The notes beneath the pieces are model-generated. The model was not told the origin of the DNA. It worked only from the letters and a program-made list of their open reading frames with translations, and did no database searches. From contig NZ_CADIKB010000053.1 of NCBI RefSeq assembly GCF_902859825.1, positions 1 through 33,747 of the forward strand: 33,747 bases of DNA. The letters run 5' to 3'. The position numbers were made by a program, and so were the translations under genes. This document shows positions 8,869 through 17,590 of this stretch, piece after piece (within the stretch, counting starts at the first letter, position 1; every line of letters begins with the position of its first letter). Source of the stretch: Paraburkholderia phenoliruptrix. Lineage in GTDB: Bacteria; Pseudomonadota; Gammaproteobacteria; Burkholderiales; Burkholderiaceae.

Positions 8869-8964
8869 GTGAAGGCGCTCAAGCACGATCTCGCGAACGG
8901 CTCGCAACCGGCGTTTGCCTTCGTGCACGAATGCACAGCTTTGAATGACTTCGATCTCCACTGA
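8869..8964 (+). CDS. Possible 31-aa leader peptide after the riboswitch
   Basis: A GTG at 8869, preceded by GAGGGACGGAT, opens a 31-codon frame that ends in TGA at 8962-8964, immediately followed by the ATG of the longer cobA frame (TGAATG). This is the best Shine-Dalgarno sequence between the aptamer and cobA. No family is recognised; the peptide contains FVHECTALNDFDLH. It may be a translationally coupled leader, a relic of an older gene end, or chance. Coding status is uncertain. Confidence 0.3.
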   Translation: MKALKHDLANGSQPAFAFVHECTALNDFDLH

Positions 8965-9057
8965 ATGGCGCCGGCTTTTACGCCGCACAATGGCGTGCGC
9001 GTCGGTCGCACGCGTGCCCTTTCAGCCCTCGCTGCAGCGCACGGTTCGCGAGCCGCG

Positions 9058-9852
9058 ATGAAGCGCGCATGGCTGATCGGCGCGGGCCCCGGCGACGTCG
9101 AGCTGATGACGCTGAAGGCAACGCGCGCCCTTGCGCAAGCCGACGTGATTCTGGTCGACGACCTGGTGAACCCCGACGTATTGCAATTCGCGCGCGCCGA
9201 TGCCTGCATCGTGCATGTCGGCAAGCGCGGCGGTCATCCGTCCACGCCGCAGGAAGGCATCGTCGCGCAGATGCTCGCGCACCTGAATGCCGGGCGCAGT
9301 GTCGCGCGCCTGAAGGGCGGCGATCCGTTCGTGTTTGGGCGGGGCGGCGAGGAGCAGCAGGCGCTGCATGCCGCGGGCATCGAAGTGGAAATTGTCGGCG
9401 GCATTACAGCGGGAATCGCGGCGCCTGCGGCAATCGGCATTCCGGTTACGCACCGCGATCATGCGCAGGGCGTCGTGTTCGTGACCGGCCACGGCGCGGG
9501 CACGAGCGAGCCGGATTGGTCCGCGCTCGCCGCCACACGCATGACGCTCGTGATCTATATGGGCATGCGGCGGCTCAATGACATCGTCGGCGCGTTGCTG
9601 GCGGCAGGCATGTCTGCCGCCACGCCGTGCGCGGCGATCGAATCGGCGACGCGGCCTGAGCAACGGCATGCGCTTGCCACCCTCGGTGAATTCGCCGCTG
9701 CGGTCGCGCGCGCGGGACTCGGCTCGCCCGCTATTGTGGTGATCGGCGGCGTGGCGTCGCTCGCGTTTGCGCGTGCCGCCGCGGCGGATGCACCGGATGC
9801 GCCCGATGCACCCGATGCGCCGGAAACCGCCGCCTCGCCGGACGCGAAATGA
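9058..9852 (+). CDS. cobA: Uroporphyrinogen-III C-methyltransferase (SUMT)
   Basis: The enzyme transfers methyl groups from S-adenosylmethionine to C2 and C7 of uroporphyrinogen III, giving precorrin-2, the entry step to corrin and siroheme. The start of the domain, WLIGAGPGDVELMTLKA, is the SAM-binding P-loop-like motif. LKGGDPFVFGRGGEE and GITAGIAAPAAIGIPVTHR are hallmark SUMT blocks. No CysG dehydrogenase/ferrochelatase domain is fused. I chose the ATG at 9058 (264 aa) because the conserved domain begins at once. The frame also opens at 8965 (295 aa), directly after the stop of the possible leader peptide. The C-terminus is a short DAP tandem repeat followed by ETAASPDAK and looks disordered. 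The stop overlaps the cobE start by 4 bp (ATGA). Confidence 0.92.
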   Translation: MKRAWLIGAGPGDVELMTLKATRALAQADVILVDDLVNPDVLQFARADACIVHVGKRGGHPSTPQEGIVAQMLAHLNAGRSVARLKGGDPFVFGRGGEEQQALHAAGIEVEIVGGITAGIAAPAAIGIPVTHRDHAQGVVFVTGHGAGTSEPDWSALAATRMTLVIYMGMRRLNDIVGALLAAGMSAATPCAAIESATRPEQRHALATLGEFAAAVARAGLGSPAIVVIGGVASLAFARAAAADAPDAPDAPDAPETAASPDAK

Positions 9853-10292
9853 AAACGCTGAGCGTAGGCATCGGCTGCCGCCTGCATACATCGGCGGAAG
9901 AAATCGAAGCGGCTGTGCGCGCGGCGCTCGGCTCGCAGGCATTCGAACACATTGCGACTGTCGTGTCGATCGAAACCAAAGCGCAAGAATCCGGCTTGCT
10001 CGCCTTCTGCACGCGCCACGCCTTGCCGCTGAAACTGTTTACGCGCGAGCAGGTTGCCGCGGTGCATCTGGCCGAGCCCTCGGCGGCGAGCCGGGAGCAT
10101 CTCGGCGTAGACGGCGTCTGCGAACCGTGCGCGTTGCTTGGCGCGTCGCTTCACGCCAGCGCCCGTTGCGCCGCCGGCATTCCCCGTCTCGTCGCTCGCA
10201 AATCCGTTCACGCGGGTGTGACTGTGGCGATCGCATCGACCGAACCCGCGCCAGCAGACAGCGCGACCTCTACTCAACAGGACCTTCCATGA
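9849..10292 (+). CDS. cobE: Cobalamin biosynthesis protein CobE (CbiG C-terminal-like)
   Basis: This 147-aa protein matches the CobE/CbiG-C family: it begins SVGIGCRLHTSAEEIEAAV, followed by VVSIETKAQESGLLAF and a VCEPCALLGA block. In CbiG the homologous domain is fused to the enzyme acting at the ring-contraction stage. Stand-alone CobE occurs in aerobic pathways and its exact reaction is not settled. Both ends overlap their neighbours by the 4-bp ATGA pattern (cobA before, cobO after), so the three genes are tightly coupled in translation. Confidence 0.85.
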   Translation: MKTLSVGIGCRLHTSAEEIEAAVRAALGSQAFEHIATVVSIETKAQESGLLAFCTRHALPLKLFTREQVAAVHLAEPSAASREHLGVDGVCEPCALLGASLHASARCAAGIPRLVARKSVHAGVTVAIASTEPAPADSATSTQQDLP

Positions 10293-10891
10293 AAACTGAT
10301 CCCGAATCGCATCAGCGCATGACCGAACGCCGGCGCGAAGGCCACGAAAAGAAGCAGGCCGCGGCCACCGTCGAAAAGGGTCTCCTGATCGTCAACACCG
10401 GCACGGGCAAGGGCAAGACGACCGCCGCCTTCGGCATGGCCGTGCGCGTGCTCGGCCACGGCATGCGCCTTGGCGTGGTGCAGTTCATCAAAGGTGCGCT
10501 GCATACGTCGGAGCGCGACTTTCTCGGCGCAATTGCCCATTGCGACTTCGTGACCATGGGCGACGGTTACACCTGGAACACGCAGAACCGCGAGGCCGAC
10601 ATGGCGACCGCGCGCAAGGGCTGGAACGAAGCGCGACGGATGATTGAGAGCGGCGACTATCAGATGGTGATTCTCGACGAGCTGAACACTGTCCTCAAGT
10701 ACGAGTATCTGCCGCTCGACGAGGTGCTCTCCGTCATTAACGCACGTCCGCCGATGCTGCATGTGGTCGTCACAGGCCGTCACGCGCCGGACGCGCTCGT
10801 CGAAGCGGCTGACCTCGTCACCGAAATGCGCATCGTCAAGCACCCGTATCGCGAGCAAGGCGTGAAGGCGCAGCGCGGCGTGGAGTTCTGA
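10289..10891 (+). CDS. cobO: Cob(I)yrinic acid a,c-diamide adenosyltransferase
   Basis: The 200-aa CobO/BtuR/CobA-type ATP:corrinoid adenosyltransferase attaches the 5'-deoxyadenosyl group to cobalt. Its P-loop is GTGKGKTTAA (about residues 37-46), and the VILDELN block and HVVVTGRHAPDALVEAADL fit the family. The N-terminal 25 residues are charged (MTERRREGHEKKQ), as usual in CobO. The ATG at 10289 overlaps the cobE stop. An upstream extension of the same frame runs through cobE and is not used. The next gene starts 2 bp after the stop. Confidence 0.93.
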   Translation: MKTDPESHQRMTERRREGHEKKQAAATVEKGLLIVNTGTGKGKTTAAFGMAVRVLGHGMRLGVVQFIKGALHTSERDFLGAIAHCDFVTMGDGYTWNTQNREADMATARKGWNEARRMIESGDYQMVILDELNTVLKYEYLPLDEVLSVINARPPMLHVVVTGRHAPDALVEAADLVTEMRIVKHPYREQGVKAQRGVEF

Positions 10892-10893
10892 AC

Positions 10894-12192
10894 GTGGCCG
10901 CCTGCCCCGCGCTTTTCATCAGCGCGCCCGCGTCCGGCCAAGGCAAGACGACGATCACGGCGGGGCTTGCGCGCTACCATCGGCGGCTCGGGCGGCGGGT
11001 GCGGGTCTTCAAGACCGGCCCGGACTTCCTCGATCCGATGATTCTCGCGCGGGCGAGCGGCGCGCCCGTGCTGTCGCTCGATCTGTGGATGGTCGGCCAC
11101 GACGCCTGCCGCCAGCTGCTCGCGGAAGCGGCGGCGGATGCCGACCTGATCCTGATCGAAGGCGTCATGGGCCTGTTCGACGGCACGCCGAGCAGCGCGG
11201 ATCTCGCGAGCGCCTTCGGCGTGCCGGTACTCGCCGTGATTTCCGCAAAGGCGATGGCGCAGACTTTCGGCGCAGTGGCTTTCGGGCTCGCCCGCTTCAG
11301 ACCGCAGGTGCCGTTTCATGGCGTGCTCGCCAACCGCGTCGGCTCGGCCCGTCATGCGCAAATGCTGGAAGAAGCGTTGCCGCCCGGCATGCGCTGGTGC
11401 GGATACATTGCCGCCGCGAGCGAAATCGAGCTGCCCGACCGCCACCTTGGCCTGCATCAGGCCGCGGAAATCGACGATCTGGATGCGCGTCTGGAGCGCG
11501 CCGCCGATGCCCTCGTCAACACTGCGCTGGCCGATTTGCCGCCCGCCGTCGAATTCGGCGCGCCCACGCCGCCGGCGCTGCCTCGCCTTCTGCAGGGCAA
11601 GTGCATCGCCATTGCGCGCGACGCCGCGTTTTCGTTTATCTATCCCGCCAATGTCGCGCTGCTCGAAGCGCTCGGCGCACGCGTGCACTACTTCTCGCCG
11701 CTCGCCGACGAGGCATTGCCAGCCGACGTCGACGCGCTCTACCTGCCCGGCGGCTACCCCGAGCTGCACGCCGCGGCGCTTGCCGCAAACGCCAACAGCG
11801 CGGCGGCCGTTCGCGCGCACGCGGCGGCCGGCAAACCGCTCGTCGCCGAATGCGGCGGCATGCTGTATCTGCTCGACCGGCTCACCGACACGCAAGGCGT
11901 CAGCACGCCGATGCTCGGCCTGCTGCCCGGCCACGCGACAATGCAAACGCGCTTCACCGCGCTCGGCATGCAGCAGATCGACGGACTGCATGGCGTCATG
12001 ACCGGCCATACGTTTCATTACTCAAAGGTCAGCACCGATCTCGCGCCGCTACGCTCGGCCACGCGGCCTCAAGATACGGCACCCGGCGAGGCGCTCTACC
12101 GCGTCGGTCCGATAGTCGCGACCTACATGCATGCTTACTGGCCCTCCAACCCGGCCTTCGCGGCCGCTCTCTTCAATGGCGAAGCCTTTTAA
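10894..12192 (+). CDS. cobB: Cobyrinic (hydrogenobyrinic) acid a,c-diamide synthase
   Basis: The 432-aa CobB/CbiA glutamine amidotransferase amidates the a and c side chains of the corrin ring using glutamine and ATP. The N-terminal dethiobiotin-synthetase-like domain has the P-loop SGQGKTTITAGLAR (about 10-23) and EGVMGLFDG. The C-terminal class I amidotransferase domain has the catalytic Cys in AECGGMLYLLDRL and a later HTFHYS block. The start is a GTG, 2 bp after cobO. Because CobN is present, the true substrate is probably hydrogenobyrinic acid (cobalt-free), with cobalt insertion afterwards. The last 17 bp overlap bluB. Confidence 0.93.
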   Translation: MAACPALFISAPASGQGKTTITAGLARYHRRLGRRVRVFKTGPDFLDPMILARASGAPVLSLDLWMVGHDACRQLLAEAAADADLILIEGVMGLFDGTPSSADLASAFGVPVLAVISAKAMAQTFGAVAFGLARFRPQVPFHGVLANRVGSARHAQMLEEALPPGMRWCGYIAAASEIELPDRHLGLHQAAEIDDLDARLERAADALVNTALADLPPAVEFGAPTPPALPRLLQGKCIAIARDAAFSFIYPANVALLEALGARVHYFSPLADEALPADVDALYLPGGYPELHAAALAANANSAAAVRAHAAAGKPLVAECGGMLYLLDRLTDTQGVSTPMLGLLPGHATMQTRFTALGMQQIDGLHGVMTGHTFHYSKVSTDLAPLRSATRPQDTAPGEALYRVGPIVATYMHAYWPSNPAFAAALFNGEAF

Positions 12193-12823
12193 CGACGCGG
12201 ACCGCGACGCGGTCTATCGCGCCATCTACGAACGCCGCGACATGCGCCACTTCGTGCGCGACCCCGTCGATGCCGCCGTCTTTCAGCGGCTTCTGGATGC
12301 CGCGCATCACGCGCCGAGTGTCGGCTTCATGCAGCCGTGGCGGATTGCGCGCATCACCGATCCCACGTTGCGCGCGGCGCTGCATGCCACTGTCGAAAGC
12401 GAACGGCTCGCCACCGCCGACGCGCTCGGCCAACGCCGCGAAGCGTTCATGAAGCTGAAGGTCGAAGGCATGCTGGAATGCGGCGAGCTGCTCGTGATGG
12501 CGCTGATGGACGGCCGCGAGCGGCACATTTTCGGCCGCCGCACCTTGCCGGAGATGGACCTCGCGTCAGTGGCCTGCGCGATCCAGAACATGTGGCTCGC
12601 GGCGCGCGCCGAAGGCCTCGGCATGGGCTGGGTGTCGCTCTTCGACGTGGATGCGGTGCGGCGGCTCCTGCATATGCCGGAAGGCGCGCGGCCCGTCGCC
12701 ATACTGTGCCTTGGCCATGTCGACGAGTTCTATAGCGAGCCGATGCTGCAAACCGAACGCTGGGCCGAGCGCATGCCGCTCGCCGATTGCGTGTTCGAGA
12801 ACCGCTGGCCGCAGGACACTTGA
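12176..12823 (+). CDS. bluB: 5,6-dimethylbenzimidazole synthase BluB
   Basis: BluB breaks down reduced FMN with oxygen to make 5,6-dimethylbenzimidazole, the lower ligand of B12. The 215-aa protein belongs to the nitroreductase fold and shows the BluB-typical blocks RRDMRHFVRDPVD near the N-terminus, AAHHAPSVGFMQPWRI (FMN contact region), and GLGMGWVSLFD. The ATG at 12176 lies inside the end of cobB (17-bp overlap, different frame). It is the last gene of the rightward cobalamin arm. Its presence implies that the strain makes its own DMB aerobically, consistent with an O2-tolerant route. Confidence 0.93.
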   Translation: MAKPFNDADRDAVYRAIYERRDMRHFVRDPVDAAVFQRLLDAAHHAPSVGFMQPWRIARITDPTLRAALHATVESERLATADALGQRREAFMKLKVEGMLECGELLVMALMDGRERHIFGRRTLPEMDLASVACAIQNMWLAARAEGLGMGWVSLFDVDAVRRLLHMPEGARPVAILCLGHVDEFYSEPMLQTERWAERMPLADCVFENRWPQDT

Positions 12824-12839
12824 GCGCCGCAGCGGCGCT
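12823..12839. terminator. Hairpin between convergent bluB and lipoprotein genes
   Basis: AGCGCCG (12823-12829) and CGGCGCT (12833-12839) form a perfect 7-bp stem with a CAG loop exactly between the two convergent stops. No T-tract is present, so termination in one or both directions is inferred from position only. Confidence 0.35.
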
Positions 12840-13461
12840 ATCTGTCGAGCGGCTGGACTGAGACCACGTCAGGGACGCCGCGCGCTTCGTCCATGCGCAG
12901 TTTGATGCGCCAGTCGGCGGGCGCCTGGAAGGGAAACTGCGCCAGCGCGCTTTTGATGAGCGCGGGCGCCGCCTGCAGTGGATCGGGATCGCGGTCCGTG
13001 CTGGCCGCGCTGACCTGGTAGACTTCGCGTCCGCTCGCGCGTTCGAAAAAGCGCAGCGTCAGCGTATGCCGATAGGCGCGTGCGCCGAACGGCGAGAACG
13101 GGGCACCGCTCTGCCGGCCGCAATCGCCTGCCGCACAGTCGCTGCGGCCCACGCCGATCGTCGCGAGGCGCGTTTCGTATCCGACCGACAGCACGTAGTG
13201 CGCGGGACGGCCGGCCGTATCCGCGAAGCCCTGTTTCGCCAGTTCGTCGCGCAGCGCGGTTTCGAATTGCGCATGGTCGCTGCTCGCGCCTTGCGTCGGC
13301 ATGCGCGCGAAGGCATACGTCCGCTCGCCCGGCAACGCGGTCGCGGGAGTGGCGGTATGCACGTCGGCGTGAAGACCCGTGCAGCCGGTGAGAGTTGCCG
13401 CCGCAAGCGCCGCACAGATCAGAATCGCCTTCACCGATTTCACCTCTCTCACCGCTTTCAC
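12838..13461 (-). CDS. DUF4136-like outer-membrane lipoprotein
   Basis: The protein begins with a lipoprotein signal peptide ending in the lipobox LTGC, so it should be lipid-anchored in the envelope. The mature part (about 180 aa) resembles the DUF4136 family: YAFARMP near the start, a middle block FETALRDELAKQGFADTAGRPAHYVLSVGYETR, and a Tyr/Arg-rich C-terminal sheet region. Function is unknown. The frame opens with GTG at 13461, but GTG at 13434 has a better Shine-Dalgarno (GAGAGAGG) and would give an ordinary 18-residue signal. It lies 31 bp after the CHASE2 kinase gene on the same strand and is probably the last gene of that operon. Convergent with bluB. Confidence 0.75.
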   Translation of the reverse strand: MKAVREVKSVKAILICAALAAATLTGCTGLHADVHTATPATALPGERTYAFARMPTQGASSDHAQFETALRDELAKQGFADTAGRPAHYVLSVGYETRLATIGVGRSDCAAGDCGRQSGAPFSPFGARAYRHTLTLRFFERASGREVYQVSAASTDRDPDPLQAAPALIKSALAQFPFQAPADWRIKLRMDEARGVPDVVSVQPLDR

Positions 13462-13492
13462 TGTTCATTCCTCGCTTCGATAGATTGCGTGC

Positions 13493-16021
13493 TCATGCGT
13501 CATGAAGAGGGCTCGCGGGCTGGCCCGACGCTTCCTCGTCGAGTACCGGCAAGTAGATCGTGACCGCCGTGCCGCGGCCCGGTGCGCTGACCACTTCCAC
13601 TTCGCCGCCATGGCGGGTCACGACGGTCTTCACGAAGGCCATGCCGAGGCCGGCTCCGCCCACTTCCGGCCGCTCGCTTTCGTGAAATCGCCTGAAGCGC
13701 TCGAAGAGGTCCGCCTGCTGTTCTTGCGGAATGCCATAGCCTTCGTCGCGAATCGTGCACGCTATGCGTCTTGCTGCCCCGCGCGCCGCGGCGGCGCCTA
13801 TGGGCGTAACCAAAGACAGCTCGCAGGCGATGCGCGTATCCGGCGGGCTGTACTTGACCGCGTTGTTCAGAATGTTGACGAGCGCGCGCGTCATCAGCGA
13901 GCGGTCCGCGCAGATCCAGTGACCGTCGCCGCCTTCGTCGTCACCGCCGTCGCGGCTGTCCGTTGCGGTGTCCAGCGCGATGCGCTTCGCATGCGCCTGC
14001 GGCCAGACTTCGTCGCTTGCGTCGATCATCAACTCGGCGAGATTCACGGGCTCGAGCAGATAGGTTTGCGATTCGGCGCGCGCAAGCTGCACGAAGTCGT
14101 CGGCGAGCGTCAGCGCGCGTTGCGCATAACGCTCGATGCGCTCAAGCACGCCGTGCGCGAGCGCGGGCGTGTCGCGGGCACGTTCCATCTCGACCAGCGC
14201 GAGAATCGACGCTTGCGGCGAGCGCATGTCGTGCGACAGCAGCCGCAGCGCGTCTTCGCGCTGACGCTCGGCCGCATGCAGCGCGGACACGTCGACGAGA
14301 CCGGCGATCCAGCCGGTCGTTTCGCCCTGCGCGTTCGTGCACTTGGCGTACCGCAGCAGATGATCGCGCTCGTTGGCGTCGCGCACTTCGACGCCCTGCG
14401 CCATCAGCGCGGCGAATTCGCGGCGTGTCGGATCGAGCAGCGCCGGCCAGTGAGCGCGCGCGAACAGCGTGTTGTCCGCGTCGGAGGCCGCGCCGCTGTC
14501 GATCGCCTTCACGAGCGTGAGGCCGCCGAGCACCGCCTGCATCGGGCGTCCTTCGGGCATGGGCGCGCCAAGCCGCGTGAAGTGCGCCTTCGCGGCATGA
14601 TTCGCGATCAGCACGACGCCGCGCACATCGCTCACGAGAATCGGCTCAGGCACGCTGTTCAGGCTGTCCCACACGAAGCGTTTCATGTCCTGCACGCGTT
14701 GCGCGGCCTGCGCCATCAGCGCCATGTGCTGCTCCAGCACGTCGCCGCCGAATTCGCGGCGGCGCTGCGGCGTCTGCGGCAGCAAATGCGGTTCGTTGGC
14801 GAGCCGCTGCAGCTCCTTGCGCAGATAGGCCATCGTCATTTCGAGGCGGCGCCAGTTCCAGATCGGATAGACGACGACTACGCCGAGGATCGCCGGCACC
14901 GGCGACAGCCACAGCCGCGCGCCGTACAGCAAGAGCGCGCTGCCGGCCATGGCAATGGCGCAGAGCGCGCCCGTCAGCAGCAACGAGCGGCGCGGCGACA
15001 GCACGAGGAAGCCGGCCAGCAGCGCCGCAAGCGGCACCATCGAGACGGCGAACAGCAACTCTCGCACAGCCGGCAGGACCTGACGGCCGGTCAGCAGCGT
15101 ATCGAGCACGTTCGCGTGAATATAGACGCCCGGCAGCGGTCCCAACTCGCCGGACACCGGCGTCGCAAACCGGTCGTAGAGACCGGAGGCCGTCACGCCG
15201 ATCACGACGATGCGCCCGCGCAGCTTCTCCAGCGGGACTTCGCCTGCCAGCACGCTCGCAAAGCTGAGCTTCGTATAGCTCTGCGCGTTCCGGCTGAATG
15301 GAATCAGGAAACGGCCGTCGCTCTCCGCGTCGTTGCCCGCGGCGGCGCTGTCGCTGTTCGCCGCGCCCGCGCGGCTCGTCAGCGGCGGGTTCAGGGCAAG
15401 CGCGCCCCGCTGCGCCGCACGCGCGACCGTGACCATCAGTTGCGGCCAGCGCGCGTCGGCGTCGCCCTCGAATTGCGCGACGCTGCGCACGATACCGTCG
15501 CTGTCCACTTCGAGATTGATATGGCCGAGACCCGCCGCCGCGTGCGCGAGCGGTGCGACCGGCTCCACGACGGCATGCCGCGCGCCGCGCCCGTCATTGG
15601 TGAGCAGCACGGGCAGGTACGTTGGGCTTAGCGCGATGGCGTGCGCCAGTCCGGCATCGTCGGCATTGGGTTCTGTCAACAGCACGTCGTAGACGACGGC
15701 GGCCGGCTTCGCCTTCGCGAGCTGTTCGAGCAGGCTCGCGTGGACGCTGCGCGGCCAGGGCCAGCGGCCGAGCTGCGCGATGCTTTCATTGTCGATTTCG
15801 AGCACGACGATGTCGGGCAGCACCGGCTGCGCACGCCAGCCCAGCAAGTGGTCGTACACGAGATGATCGACGCTCGCGCTCATTCGCCCGAGCGAGCCCA
15901 GCAGGATGACAATGACACCGAGGCACCCAATGGCCACCCATTCGATCAGGAAACGCCGGCCGGCGCGCCGTCCAAGACGGGCGCGCGGATCGAGGCTCAG
16001 GCGCGTAGATGGGTTCGACAA
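13493..16021 (-). CDS. CHASE2-domain sensor histidine kinase
   Basis: The 842-aa protein has an N-terminal membrane helix (about 25-46), a large periplasmic CHASE2 domain (about 47-330; VLEIDNESIAQLGRWPWPRSVHASLL is typical, split here only by quotation), three to four further membrane helices (about 330-400), a coiled-coil linker, a PAS-like region (about 455-590), and a kinase core. The phosphoacceptor His is in LLSHDMRSPQAS, the N-box is NILNNAVKYSP, and the G boxes are DEGYGIP and GGAGLGMAFVK. All catalytic motifs are intact. CHASE2 domains sense unidentified extracytoplasmic signals. The start is a TTG at 16021 with no strong Shine-Dalgarno, so it is uncertain. It follows the FecR/LysM gene by 81 bp and most likely phosphorylates the response regulator two genes upstream. 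Confidence 0.88.
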   Translation of the reverse strand: MSNPSTRLSLDPRARLGRRAGRRFLIEWVAIGCLGVIVILLGSLGRMSASVDHLVYDHLLGWRAQPVLPDIVVLEIDNESIAQLGRWPWPRSVHASLLEQLAKAKPAAVVYDVLLTEPNADDAGLAHAIALSPTYLPVLLTNDGRGARHAVVEPVAPLAHAAAGLGHINLEVDSDGIVRSVAQFEGDADARWPQLMVTVARAAQRGALALNPPLTSRAGAANSDSAAAGNDAESDGRFLIPFSRNAQSYTKLSFASVLAGEVPLEKLRGRIVVIGVTASGLYDRFATPVSGELGPLPGVYIHANVLDTLLTGRQVLPAVRELLFAVSMVPLAALLAGFLVLSPRRSLLLTGALCAIAMAGSALLLYGARLWLSPVPAILGVVVVYPIWNWRRLEMTMAYLRKELQRLANEPHLLPQTPQRRREFGGDVLEQHMALMAQAAQRVQDMKRFVWDSLNSVPEPILVSDVRGVVLIANHAAKAHFTRLGAPMPEGRPMQAVLGGLTLVKAIDSGAASDADNTLFARAHWPALLDPTRREFAALMAQGVEVRDANERDHLLRYAKCTNAQGETTGWIAGLVDVSALHAAERQREDALRLLSHDMRSPQASILALVEMERARDTPALAHGVLERIERYAQRALTLADDFVQLARAESQTYLLEPVNLAELMIDASDEVWPQAHAKRIALDTATDSRDGGDDEGGDGHWICADRSLMTRALVNILNNAVKYSPPDTRIACELSLVTPIGAAAARGAARRIACTIRDEGYGIPQEQQADLFERFRRFHESERPEVGGAGLGMAFVKTVVTRHGGEVEVVSAPGRGTAVTIYLPVLDEEASGQPASPLHDA

Positions 16022-16102
16022 GGCGTGCGCGTAGGGTCTGTAGGGCGTGTGGGCGTAAGCGTTCGAAAGCGGACTGGATGCGGCCTCGTGAATCTATCAG
16101 CG

Positions 16103-17590
16103 TCAGCGCGCGAGCGTAAAGGAGCGGACGGCGCTGCTCGTTTCGTACAAGCGGCCGTTGTCGAACTGCTCGGCGACGATGGTCCAGTAATAGACGCCCG
16201 GCGGCAGATCGCTTACCACCAGCTGACCGCCCGGCAGGTCCGCGCGGTCAACGAGCGGATGACGCAGATCGGCCGTCGTCGCCATGACGAAGCGAAAGCG
16301 CGTTTCCCCCGACGCCGGCGCACGGCTCACGAACCAGCGGAACTCGTAGTCGTGGCTGCCGGCACGCGGCGCCGCCGATGCCGCGAGACCGAACTGACGG
16401 CGCTCAAAGCCATACACCTGTGGCAAGCCTTCGAGCCCGTTCGCGTCGATGGCCGCGATGCGCACGAAATAGGTGCCGTCGGGAAGATCGCCGAAATCGG
16501 CGTGCTGCGCGCTCACGCGCAGGTCGCGGATCAGATCGAGCTGGTCGGCGTCGCGCGAAATCTGCACGCGATAGCCTGCTGGCCTCGCTCGCGTCCCGGC
16601 GCCGCCGCCCGCCTCGGCGGGGATCACATCGAAGACGACCGTCTTGCCGTCCTGCACGCGGGCCGGCTGAGCGAGCGCGGGCGCGGCGAGCAGTTCCACG
16701 GCATCGCCCGGCGCGCTGCCGGCTCGCGTGATGCTGCCAAAGCGCGCCGCCAGCAATTGCGCCGACGCCTGCAGCGGCGCACCGGGCGCGGGGGCGCGCG
16801 AAAGCGCTGCGGCGGGATCGACGCCGACTGCGCCGTCCAGCACCTCGACCGCCGTGATTTGCGCGTCGCCGTCGTAAGCGACGCGAAAATGCGTGCCGCG
16901 CACGCCCGCCACGACCGACGGCGAGCGGATCTGGAAGCGGTCGTCCGGCTTCGTCGCATGCGTGACTTCGCTTTCGACCCGGCCGCGCTGCAATTCGAGT
17001 TGCCGGTCGCCCGCACCCGTCAGCGTGGTGCGCCGCAGCCTGCCGATGTCGAGCATGCTGTCCTCGGTCAGCGTCACATGCGAGCCGTCGGACAGCTCCA
17101 GCGTGACGAAGCCGTTGGCTCCGGTGCGAATGCGATCGCCTTCGCCGAGCATCGCGCCGGCCGCAAGCGGCACATAAGGGCTCTTGCCGAACGCATGGTC
17201 GGCCGGGCCGCTCGTTGCGATCACGCGTGCCGTCTCCGGGTCCTGCCTGAGTTTGTCGGCCGGCAGACGCAGCGCCACGCCGGCATGCATGCGGCGCGGC
17301 GCGGGCACGCGGTTCAGGCGGCTCAGCGCGGCCCAGTCGCCGCTGTCGCTCAGATAGCGGCTCGCAATCTCGTAGAGCGTGTCGCCTTCACGCGTCACAT
17401 AGGCCACGTAGGCGGGCGGCGCGGCTTTCACGCGCGGCTTCGGCACAGGCGAAGACTGCGCGTGGGCGGAGCCCGGCGCGAAGCAGGCGATGGCGAGCAC
17501 GCCGGCTGCCGTCAGCGCTGCGCCCGCGCGGCGGCTCGCCGAACCTCTCCTGCCCTGCTCTACCGAAGCGGCACCGGCCGAGACCGTCAC
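16103..17590 (-). CDS. Periplasmic FecR/LysM-domain protein
   Basis: The 495-aa protein has a signal peptide (about 18-45, cleavage after AHA), a LysM peptidoglycan-binding motif (about 62-109, YVTREGDTLYEIASRYL), a FecR domain (about 125-240, with DRIRTGANGFVTLELSDGS and VAGVRGTHFRV), and C-terminal fibronectin-III-like sheets (about 340-490). It should sit in the periplasm, bound to the wall. The GTG at 17590 overlaps the TGA of the response regulator by 4 bp (GTGA), so the two are co-translated. Classical FecR proteins pass signals to sigma factors. Here no sigma factor is present, and the neighbours are a CHASE2 kinase and a response regulator, so it may present an envelope signal to the CHASE2 domain (inference). 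Confidence 0.85.
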   Translation of the reverse strand: MTVSAGAASVEQGRRGSASRRAGAALTAAGVLAIACFAPGSAHAQSSPVPKPRVKAAPPAYVAYVTREGDTLYEIASRYLSDSGDWAALSRLNRVPAPRRMHAGVALRLPADKLRQDPETARVIATSGPADHAFGKSPYVPLAAGAMLGEGDRIRTGANGFVTLELSDGSHVTLTEDSMLDIGRLRRTTLTGAGDRQLELQRGRVESEVTHATKPDDRFQIRSPSVVAGVRGTHFRVAYDGDAQITAVEVLDGAVGVDPAAALSRAPAPGAPLQASAQLLAARFGSITRAGSAPGDAVELLAAPALAQPARVQDGKTVVFDVIPAEAGGGAGTRARPAGYRVQISRDADQLDLIRDLRVSAQHADFGDLPDGTYFVRIAAIDANGLEGLPQVYGFERRQFGLAASAAPRAGSHDYEFRWFVSRAPASGETRFRFVMATTADLRHPLVDRADLPGGQLVVSDLPPGVYYWTIVAEQFDNGRLYETSSAVRSFTLAR

